From: UBA2705 sp963977105
GTDB taxonomy: Bacteria; Pseudomonadota; Alphaproteobacteria; Micavibrionales; Micavibrionaceae
Direction of reading: 5' to 3'
Assembly (NCBI GenBank): GCA_963977105.1
Contig: CAXBNI010000005.1
Location: forward strand, 103,988 to 167,987
DNA: 64,000 nucleotides
Of this stretch, positions 55,255 to 62,417 are shown piece by piece (positions within the stretch are counted from its first letter, which is position 1; each line of letters starts with the position of its first letter). The translations under genes and the position numbers were made by a program. Below the pieces are notes generated by a model. It searched no databases. It saw nothing but the letters and a program-made list of their open reading frames with translations, and was not told the DNA's origin.

Positions 55255-56088
55255 ATGAGCAACAATAAGAACGCAAATAAATATGCGCATTTAATGACGC
55301 CGCCGAAATCACTAAAATTGGAATTTACCAAAGCCGCCGATTATGACCGCGTTAATTTCATGTTTGATAAAGGCCTTTTAAAACAAATCGACCCACTTGG
55401 TTACGTTGCCAAGCGCCTTGATGCAGATTTCCGCCGCGCCGTAAATGGCGGCAGCACGGTAGTTCTGGGTGATGAAAACGGCCATGTCCGCACATTGGTG
55501 ATGAACTACCAAATGCACGAAGATAGAACAGCCCCAAAAACCGCCCCACATGATTATACCGAGCTTGGCTCCGTCATGGCGGTGATACAAGGTTATAAAA
55601 GCGCCTTTCTTCTCGCCGCCGCTATCGGCCTGAAAGAATGGTGGGCACATCCGCCGCAAAAGAAATTGGTCACCGAAATCAAACACAGCAACCTTGCGCC
55701 AATCGCCATTTATAAAGCACTTGGCTGGGTGCCTGTCACCGACACACAAGAAGTCGATGATTTATTTTACCTCTGCTACGAAAATGTCGCAGACGACCAA
55801 GGCAATGCAATTACAGGGCCGCCAATGTCTGAAAAAAGCGATATTGGTTTTTACCAGCAAATCGACAGCACACTGGTCGCAGAGGCGCAGGTCATACTCG
55901 ACTTCATCAACCAAGGCGGGCTTAAAAACAAACATGGTGATTTCATCCCCGTTGATTTCAGCGGCCTAGATGATGTCGGGCTCACCCGCCCCCGCCTAGA
56001 AGCCATCGCCAAAGGCGAAACATCTAAAGATAAACTGCTCAAAATCGGCGGAAGAGGCACAGCGCCAGCGGCAAGCCCCGCGCCTTAA
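55255..56088 (+). CDS. GNAT-like acetyltransferase, putative
   Basis: 277 residues, soluble. The first half has the feel of a GNAT N-acyltransferase: a long VVLGDENGHVRTLVMNYQ strand pair near 64-82, and NLAPIAIYKALGWVPV near 145-160, which matches the NxxaixlYeklGF motif at the end of that fold. The C-terminal 100 residues are an unassigned extension with a low-complexity Pro/Ala end. It follows the acyl-CoA synthetase with TGGAGA before the ATG, so it may use an acyl-CoA donor. That is inference. Confidence 0.6.
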   Translation: MSNNKNANKYAHLMTPPKSLKLEFTKAADYDRVNFMFDKGLLKQIDPLGYVAKRLDADFRRAVNGGSTVVLGDENGHVRTLVMNYQMHEDRTAPKTAPHDYTELGSVMAVIQGYKSAFLLAAAIGLKEWWAHPPQKKLVTEIKHSNLAPIAIYKALGWVPVTDTQEVDDLFYLCYENVADDQGNAITGPPMSEKSDIGFYQQIDSTLVAEAQVILDFINQGGLKNKHGDFIPVDFSGLDDVGLTRPRLEAIAKGETSKDKLLKIGGRGTAPAASPAP

Positions 56089-56111
56089 AGGCAAATCAGC
56101 ACTACAAACAC

Positions 56112-56144
56112 AAAAAGGCCTCAAAACAGATTGAGGCCTTTTTT
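56112..56144. terminator. Bidirectional terminator
   Basis: AAAAAGGCCTCAA and TTGAGGCCTTTTT form a 13-bp stem with a 6-nt loop. It separates the convergent GNAT-like and M20 peptidase genes. Confidence 0.9.
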
Positions 56145-56163
56145 ATTGTGCTCACTAATGCAC

Positions 56164-57369
56164 CTAGATACTTAAAATAGACTCCGCAAGCGCGGCCCAA
56201 TATGCGGCGCCGATAGGCGCGGCGGCATCATTGAAATCATAATGACCGTTATGTAACGCAGGCGAAGGGCTGCCATCTACTGGCGCCTGGCCGAGGGCGA
56301 TATATGCCCCTGGGCACTCTTGCAGCATATAGGCGAAATCTTCGCCGCCCATTGTCGGGCTAAACTTTTCAACATTATCTGCGCCGACCACATTCAGCGC
56401 CGCTTGCCATGCCATTTCGGTTTCAGCCTCAGTATTCACAACCGATGGGTAGCCGCGATGATAAGTCACTTCAGCCTTGGCGCCATGTGCCGCAGCGATG
56501 GCTTCTGATATTTGATGAATATTTTTTTCTAAATGCGCACGGCTTTCATGACCAAAGCAGCGCACAGTACCTTTTAAGGTCACGCTTTCAGGCATTGCAG
56601 AATCGCTGCTGCCGCCATTAATTTGGCAAACGCTGAGCAAGTTACCGTCTTGTGGGCGTGTATTAGAGCTAATCATACCGTGAAGCGAGACCACAATTGT
56701 TGAAGCAATAAGAACAGAATCAATATGCAAATGCGGCATCGCGGCGTGGCCGCCTTTGCCGCGCACTATAATTTCAAAGCCGTCCGTGCTTGCCGTCATT
56801 GGCCCCGCACAGATTGCCATTTTACCAATTTCTAATTCAGGCCAGTTATGCAGGCCAAAAACGCGGTCGATTTTAAATTGCTTAAACAGCCCTTCTTCGA
56901 CCATAACACGCCCGCCGCCCGTGCCGTTCTTATCGCCTTCTTCCGCAGGCTGGAAAATAAAATAAATTGTGCCGTCAAAATCGCGGCTTTCCGCCAAATA
57001 TTCTGCGGCGGCTAACAACATAGTGGTATGCCCATCATGACCGCAAGCATGCATCGCCCCGTCATGCACGGACTTATGCGCGAAGTCATTGACCTCATCA
57101 ATGCTCAGTGCATCCATATCAGCGCGCAAGCCAACGCTGCGACCTGATGAATCGATTTTACCTTTTAACACGCCGACAACGCCGGTTTTAGCTAGTCCGC
57201 GATGCGTTTCAATGCCCCAGCTTTCTAATTTCTGCGCGACAATATCTGCCGTGCGGCGTTCTTCAAAAGCCAGTTCAGGGTGTTTATGAATGTCACGGCG
57301 CCACTGTTTAAGCGTCGCTAAATTGTCTTCAAAACGCTGACGTATCTGCTGTCCTGCATTATCACGCAT
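56164..57369 (-). CDS. M20 family amidohydrolase/peptidase
   Basis: 401 residues of the M20D group (hippurate hydrolase, N-acyl amino-acid or IAA-amino-acid hydrolase). HKHPELAFEE (28-37) is the family start signature. The metal site is in MHACGHDGHT (107-116, C109, H111), followed by EEG near 143, HNWPELEIG near 175 and GGEDFAYML near 345. It removes an acyl group from amino acids or short peptides. AAGGTG precedes the ATG. It is 11 bp downstream of the KAS III gene, so the two form an operon, suggesting a shared acyl-related role. Confidence 0.88.
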   Translation of the reverse strand: MRDNAGQQIRQRFEDNLATLKQWRRDIHKHPELAFEERRTADIVAQKLESWGIETHRGLAKTGVVGVLKGKIDSSGRSVGLRADMDALSIDEVNDFAHKSVHDGAMHACGHDGHTTMLLAAAEYLAESRDFDGTIYFIFQPAEEGDKNGTGGGRVMVEEGLFKQFKIDRVFGLHNWPELEIGKMAICAGPMTASTDGFEIIVRGKGGHAAMPHLHIDSVLIASTIVVSLHGMISSNTRPQDGNLLSVCQINGGSSDSAMPESVTLKGTVRCFGHESRAHLEKNIHQISEAIAAAHGAKAEVTYHRGYPSVVNTEAETEMAWQAALNVVGADNVEKFSPTMGGEDFAYMLQECPGAYIALGQAPVDGSPSPALHNGHYDFNDAAAPIGAAYWAALAESILSI

Positions 57370-57380
57370 GGTATATCACC

Positions 57381-58502
57381 TTAAGCCTTTTTAATAATCA
57401 CGGAGCCGATGGAATAACCCGCGCCAAATGAACAAATCACACCCAGATCACCTGTTTGCAAATCATCGCTATATTTATGAAAGGCAATAATTGAACCCGC
57501 AGAACTTGTATTCGCAAATTCATCTAAAATTACAGGCGCTTCTTGCGGTGAAGGGTCACGGCCCAAGACTTTGCGGCTAATCAATTCATTCATGTGCAAA
57601 TTCGCTTGGTGCAACCAAAGGCGTTTCACCGTGGCAGGGTCAATGTTTTGTTCTTCCAAATGCCCGCTAATCAATGCGGCAACCATCGGAACGACCTCTT
57701 TAAATACTTTGCGGCCTTCTTGGACAAATAATTTGTCACGCGCCCCGACGCCATCAGGTGCTGCGCGGTTCAAGAAACCAAAGTTATTGCGAATATTATT
57801 TGAAAACTGAGTCTTTAATTTTGTGCTGACAATTTCATAGTTTTTCGCAGCCTGCGATGTATCCGCACGCTCTAAGACTGACGCGGTTGCAACATCGCCG
57901 AAAATAAAGTGACAATCACGGTCGCGGAAATCAAGATGACCTGAACATATTTCAGGGTTCACCACCAATATCGCGCGCGCACTGCCAGCCTTAATCATAT
58001 CAGCCGCGGCCTGTAAACCGAATGTCGCTGATGAACAGGCGACGTTCATATCAAAGGCGAAGCCGTCAATGCCTAACGCGTCTTGAACTTCTATCGCGAC
58101 CGCAGGGTAGGGGCGCTGTGCGTTTGAACAGGCCAGCAAAACGCCATCTATATCAGCCGCAGTTTTGCCCGCAGCCTTCATGGCGTCTTTGGCCGCATGC
58201 ACAGCCATCTCAGCCAAAATGGACAGTTCATCATTTGTGCGCTCAGCAATACGTGGGGTCATAATTTCAGGGTTAAGGATAGAGTCTTTTTCCATCACAT
58301 AGCGCGCGTTAATCCCCGAAACCTTGGCAATAAACTCAGCGCTAGAATATTCAAGCGCCTGCATTTCTCCGCTATCAATCGCGGCTTTATGCTGCTGATT
58401 ATACAAATCAACATAGCTATTAAATGATGTCACAAGCTCTTCATTGCTGATGGAATGAGGCGGGGTAAAAAGGCCCGTTCCACTAATCACAATCTCTGTC
58501 AT
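57381..58502 (-). CDS. KAS III-like 3-oxoacyl-ACP synthase (PA3286-like)
   Basis: 373 residues of the FabH superfamily, with the Cys-His-Asn triad C156 in VACSSATFG, H298 in LWLHQAN and N331 in EFANTSSAG. The length and the stretches DMNVACSSATFGLQAA and TQFSNNIRNNFGFLNRA closely match Pseudomonas aeruginosa PA3286. That enzyme diverts β-oxidation intermediates such as octanoyl-CoA into fatty-acid synthesis by condensation with malonyl-ACP. A similar shunt is likely here and would fit the FadD- and FadE-like genes in the window. It is followed by the M20 gene in the same operon. Confidence 0.88.
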   Translation of the reverse strand: MTEIVISGTGLFTPPHSISNEELVTSFNSYVDLYNQQHKAAIDSGEMQALEYSSAEFIAKVSGINARYVMEKDSILNPEIMTPRIAERTNDELSILAEMAVHAAKDAMKAAGKTAADIDGVLLACSNAQRPYPAVAIEVQDALGIDGFAFDMNVACSSATFGLQAAADMIKAGSARAILVVNPEICSGHLDFRDRDCHFIFGDVATASVLERADTSQAAKNYEIVSTKLKTQFSNNIRNNFGFLNRAAPDGVGARDKLFVQEGRKVFKEVVPMVAALISGHLEEQNIDPATVKRLWLHQANLHMNELISRKVLGRDPSPQEAPVILDEFANTSSAGSIIAFHKYSDDLQTGDLGVICSFGAGYSIGSVIIKKA

Positions 58503-58783
58503 GATGGCTCCCAGTATATAAATTATTTTTGTTTAATTGCGGCATATCTTAGCCTGTTTATCCGTGCCTTTCCACGGTTTATTATTTTTTTACCCCAAGG
58601 CTGAGGAAAACAAGGAAAGAGCCACAGAAGAATACTGATGATTCTCTAAGCGCGGCGGTAAAAACACCCCCGAATTATATTAGAAAAATCACTTTAAAAC
58701 ATAAAATCAACCCGTTACCTCTGCCATTTGACCAACCTTAAAAAATAAGTGAATATCAATCAGTTAACGTAAAGGAGAACGTC

Positions 58784-59281
58784 GTGCTTAAAACATATTT
58801 TAGAGTAGCTAGAGTTTTAACCTTACTTTGTATCGCGCAAATCATCGCGATCAATATAGTTGCACCATCTAAGGCCTATGCTAGCGAAGCATCAGAAGAG
58901 GCCGTTTTTTTCGCGCAAACATTATCCGTCAGCTGCTTACAACAATGGGATCAAGCCAAATGCCTGACGAATATTTCACAGGCCGCGCTGATACTTGCTG
59001 CAAATTATGCCGGCGACTTAGAAAGCAAAGGCATGATTGGCGCTGTTGAGCAAATCAAACAAAACTGCTCAGCCGCGACTGCAGGCACCAAAGGCAATTA
59101 CCCTGCCTATGCCATGAAAAGCGCCTTCACAGAATGCGCAAATATAATTGCTGACGTTGCAGAACAAACCAATATTAAGCCCGATTTATCGCATTATCAG
59201 CTGCTAATTAATTCCATTATGTGCCTGAACAAAGACCGCAGCTGTCCGGCAATAGAGCAACAGTTACAGGCTTATCGCTAA
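58784..59281 (+). CDS. Exported hypothetical protein with six cysteines
   Basis: 165 residues starting with GTG; the strong AAAGGAG 6 nt before it decides the start. A signal peptide covers about 1-33 (hydrophobic VLTLLCIAQIIAINIVA, cleavage near AYAS). The mature protein is helical, and its cysteines in SVSCLQQ, AKCLTN, QNCSAA, TECANI, IMCLNK and SCPAIE could form three disulfides. I know no family. It stands alone between the KAS III and the sulfotransferase clusters. Confidence 0.65.
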   Translation: MLKTYFRVARVLTLLCIAQIIAINIVAPSKAYASEASEEAVFFAQTLSVSCLQQWDQAKCLTNISQAALILAANYAGDLESKGMIGAVEQIKQNCSAATAGTKGNYPAYAMKSAFTECANIIADVAEQTNIKPDLSHYQLLINSIMCLNKDRSCPAIEQQLQAYR

Positions 59282-59363
59282 GGGCGAGCGAATAGCCGCA
59301 CGACATAGTCAGGCAGCGCGTTTTGTTATCGCGCCAAGAAGTTGCCTACTCACAAAAACTGTA

Positions 59364-59612
59364 TTACTCATCTGCTGCGTTGTCATCTTTGACACTTTCA
59401 TCAGATCGCGCAACCTTCATTTTGTTCCAAACCACACGCCCTAGCCATGCCCCCACAAGACCAACTGACACAACGATTGCGATGACAGGGCCAAATGCAT
59501 AACCAAGAAAGGCAACAGCAGCACCCGGGCCAATGTAAGCGTATGCCATACTCGCCGTAGAGCACAGAGTGATGGTCATTATAGCCATAAACAATAAAGT
59601 AAAGCGTATCAT
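59364..59612 (-). CDS. Small exported membrane protein, AYIGPG type
   Basis: 82 residues: signal-like first helix (about 3-22), then AYIGPGAAVAFLGYAFGP and a second helix to about 62, and an acidic tail. Short proteins with an AYIGPG motif occur beside polysaccharide and sulfatase-related genes, but their role is not known to me. It starts 2 bp after the arylsulfotransferase-like gene, so it is the third gene of that operon. Confidence 0.7.
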   Translation of the reverse strand: MIRFTLLFMAIMTITLCSTASMAYAYIGPGAAVAFLGYAFGPVIAIVVSVGLVGAWLGRVVWNKMKVARSDESVKDDNAADE

Positions 59613-59614
59613 AG

Positions 59615-60943
59615 TTATTCCTTTTCAAATAAAAACGGCAAGTCAGCGTGGAGGTAACGTTTACCGCTATAAACGCCCGCAGATTTATTTTTGTCTTTTG
59701 GGTCGTCAATGGGTATAAAATATTCCCAGATGATCTCCCCGTTTTCGCGCACTTCAAACATGCGGCCGTTATGGTGAGACACAATAAAAATATTGCCGCT
59801 CTCAAGTATCTCAAACGCGCTGCAAAAAGGCGAGTAAAAAGGGTGTTTTTCATTGCCCTCGTATAGAACACGATAATCATTTTTTAGCATATCAAAGGAT
59901 AGGATACGGCTCTTCTTAAGCGCTTGCGCGCCCATATTATCAAATAACGCAATGCGCCCGTCATTCATTAATTTGCTATCATGTTGGCCAACCCAAGGGC
60001 CCTTACTCAACCAAACAGCTTGTTCTTTTTCTAAATCAATGGCAACAATCGTATCAACGTTGCGCAAAGACACCAAAACCTGTCCTTCTTTAAATAGCGG
60101 TGAAGAGAGCGCGTCGTTTTTTGTTATATAATAAGCCGTATTGGGATGTAAGTAGTCTCCCTTCCCATTTGAGTTATACAGCGTTTCTAAAAACACAGGC
60201 CCATATTGTGAGTTATTAATAGCGCCGATTATTGATACACGTTTTTTCAAAGCACCATCATCGCCCAGAACCTCAATATAATCCTCAAATGATGGCGGGT
60301 GAATCTGCTTTAAAGAATCATAGGGGAACCTTCCAGTAAGAACGTCTAAGGACAAGGTATAAATATCTCCATTTGGCGCGACATCTAAATAGTGATGATT
60401 GCGCCCCTGATGGTACCAAACAACATCGGAATCTTTATTATACTTAACGACGCCATAATTATTATGGAACTGGTTAATGACTTCAAATACGACTAATAAA
60501 TCTCCATTCTCTTGCAAAACGACGTCGCGTGTTTCTATAGATTGGGACTGTATATCTTGCAAAATATAATTCGGTTTTTTTAATTTGCCTATGGGGTCAG
60601 TATCCCAGCGATGGAGCTCTTGGCCCGTGCGGTCAATCAAACGAACAATATGATCTGCAGAATTTGAGTATAATACGTAAAATTCTTCTGCGGAGTCTGT
60701 CGCGTGCGTCACGCCACTTCTCCCATAGTATTCTTTAAAAATAGGGCGGTTATATCCACTCACTGTTAAAGCAGGATCAGGGTCGAGAACGTTATAAAAA
60801 AGCGCGGACATGCCAATTAAAGATCGCTCCATAAGCCCGTAAGGAAAAACTTTGAGCTGCACCGAAAGCGCACCCCACATGAAAAACATATAGATTAAGG
60901 CGCTAATAACGATAGAGGTAAACAAACTTTCTTTTTTAATCAT
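59615..60943 (-). CDS. Arylsulfotransferase (ASST)-like membrane-anchored protein
   Basis: 442 residues with one N-terminal membrane anchor (about 9-28) and a β-propeller-like remainder. Repeated strand motifs include HRWDTDPIGK, VVWYHQGRNHHYLDVAPNGDIY, GQHDSKLMNDGRIALFDN and SHHNGRMFEV, with conserved histidines as in ASST proteins. PAPS-independent ASSTs move sulfate between phenolic compounds in the periplasm. Whether this one keeps that activity is uncertain. It overlaps the cytoplasmic sulfotransferase gene by 4 bp (ATGA), so the products probably act on related molecules. Confidence 0.75.
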   Translation of the reverse strand: MIKKESLFTSIVISALIYMFFMWGALSVQLKVFPYGLMERSLIGMSALFYNVLDPDPALTVSGYNRPIFKEYYGRSGVTHATDSAEEFYVLYSNSADHIVRLIDRTGQELHRWDTDPIGKLKKPNYILQDIQSQSIETRDVVLQENGDLLVVFEVINQFHNNYGVVKYNKDSDVVWYHQGRNHHYLDVAPNGDIYTLSLDVLTGRFPYDSLKQIHPPSFEDYIEVLGDDGALKKRVSIIGAINNSQYGPVFLETLYNSNGKGDYLHPNTAYYITKNDALSSPLFKEGQVLVSLRNVDTIVAIDLEKEQAVWLSKGPWVGQHDSKLMNDGRIALFDNMGAQALKKSRILSFDMLKNDYRVLYEGNEKHPFYSPFCSAFEILESGNIFIVSHHNGRMFEVRENGEIIWEYFIPIDDPKDKNKSAGVYSGKRYLHADLPFLFEKE

Positions 60944-62052
60944 GAGCTATACCCCCAGAGCGCCGCTGTTTGTTTGGTTTCATCGGCTATGATTTTTAAA
61001 TCGCGCGCCTTAAGGTTTGTCTTGTAATAAGACGGGCGCTGAATATACTCCGCCCACATATCAAGCGCGGCAGGTTTATAGCTGACACCGCTAAAATCGG
61101 CAATATCTGTCAGCATCTCATGGCTTTTATCACAAAAGTCTTCATAACGATAACAAAGTACAGACGGGCTTTCTACGTATTGCGTGTAAATATAATCATA
61201 AACATATGCCCAGTAACGCGCATAACCGCGCACCATCTCCCCCGATTTAAACAAATCGAGGATTGAGTGGTACACATCATCTTGCCCTAAATAAATAGGA
61301 CGAATATCTGCGCCAAATTCAAAGTGGCCGACGCGCTGCAAGTGTTTAACGGCGCGTTTTTGCCCTTTAGTCTTGGTAAGAAAATTCTCATGTTGGCGCA
61401 GCAGTGATTCGACATGACTGACGGGACTGCGTACTGGAACAATAAACTTTGCATCAGGCACAGCCGCAATGATTTTATCAATCCGCGCGATATTATAATT
61501 GCCCTTCGCCAAATAACGCGGTGCCTTGCTTTGAAACAGCAGTTTTTTGATATGCGGCAGATAAAAATCAAAGAATCTCTGTAGCGCGGCAGTATCTTTT
61601 AGGCGTTCCGGCGTATCAAGGTTATGTAGCCCCTTAAAGAAATGCATCCAAAGCACTTCTTCCATGGCCTCTGGGCTTTCAGACGTCACCTTAATGCCGT
61701 CACCATGAAAGCGCTCAACCGGCTTTGACGGCTTCATCATCAGTATTTTCTGTAGCTTGCGCCACAAATACGGCGTAAAAATAAACGGAAAATCGCTATA
61801 TTTATGCGAAACAAAATCACGATGCGAAGCCAAAAACTCTAATAAAACCGTTGAACCAGAGCGCGCAAGGCCGCACACATAGACGGGGCGGTCAATTTTA
61901 ATCGGTTCAATATCAAATTCTAAAACCTTACTTTCAAAATCACCTAATTTTTTCCAAAACTTTTGATGATTACAGACCAGACCATTAAGCCAATGGCGCT
62001 GCGCGGAAATAAGCGGCTTAGATTTTGTTGATTTTTGTAACGCATGAGACAA
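60940..62052 (-). CDS. PAPS-dependent sulfotransferase
   Basis: 370 residues. The 5'-phosphosulfate loop is GLARSGSTVL (61-70), and the 3'-phosphate site is FIVPVRSPVSHVESLL (203-218, R208 and S212). This is the Sulfotransfer family that places sulfate on carbohydrates, lipids or other small molecules, using PAPS. First gene of a three-gene operon with an ASST-like protein and an AYIGPG protein. A sulfated envelope glycan or lipid is a reasonable guess. No ribosome site is evident before the ATG. Confidence 0.85.
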   Translation of the reverse strand: MSHALQKSTKSKPLISAQRHWLNGLVCNHQKFWKKLGDFESKVLEFDIEPIKIDRPVYVCGLARSGSTVLLEFLASHRDFVSHKYSDFPFIFTPYLWRKLQKILMMKPSKPVERFHGDGIKVTSESPEAMEEVLWMHFFKGLHNLDTPERLKDTAALQRFFDFYLPHIKKLLFQSKAPRYLAKGNYNIARIDKIIAAVPDAKFIVPVRSPVSHVESLLRQHENFLTKTKGQKRAVKHLQRVGHFEFGADIRPIYLGQDDVYHSILDLFKSGEMVRGYARYWAYVYDYIYTQYVESPSVLCYRYEDFCDKSHEMLTDIADFSGVSYKPAALDMWAEYIQRPSYYKTNLKARDLKIIADETKQTAALWGYSS

Positions 62053-62417
62053 GAGAATTAACCACTAAATTATGAAGATACTTTTGCATAAAACAGTCTG
62101 CATTATAGCGCATATCAATGCGAAAAAGAACTACGAAAGAGAAAGAATTTGAGAATTTCAATTATTTACCTTGACTTTACCATAAGATACATGTCATGTT
62201 CCGCTCGCAGTTTGCAGGATGAAAATCTGATTACAGCGAGCTTTTACCAGCAATGTTACTAAGGTAATCACGCCCTTACAACTGGTGTTAAGGTGTTACA
62301 AAGCAGGCCAAAACAAACACGGCCACTTTCCTGAAAAGTTCGACACAGCGAGTATTCTACGAACGCAAGGTAGCGCATGAAGCGTGCCTTAATCGAACTT
62401 TTTTGAAAGATCTTAAT
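62053..62417 (+). promoter_or_regulatory. Structured leader of DEAD-box helicase gene
   Basis: 365 bp without a normal gene. AAAAGTTCGA (62334-62343) and TCGAACTTTT (62393-62402) are a perfect 10-bp inverted repeat ending in six Ts, a terminator shape, only 14 bp before the helicase start. Inside it lies a smaller hairpin (AAGG...CCTT, 62367-62390). A nine-codon ORF with AAGG 6 nt upstream begins at 62377 and reads through the 3' arm to a TGA at 62404-62406. TTGACT at 62171 may belong to the promoter, but I find no good -10. Confidence 0.55.
62377..62406 (+). CDS. Possible leader peptide, 9 aa
   Basis: ATG at 62377, preceded by AAGG at 6 nt, encodes MKRALIELF and stops 11 bp before the helicase start. 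The ORF overlaps the 3' arm and T-run of the terminator-like hairpin. Ribosomes translating it would open that stem. It is too short to judge by coding content; position is the only evidence. Confidence 0.35.
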   Translation: MKRALIELF

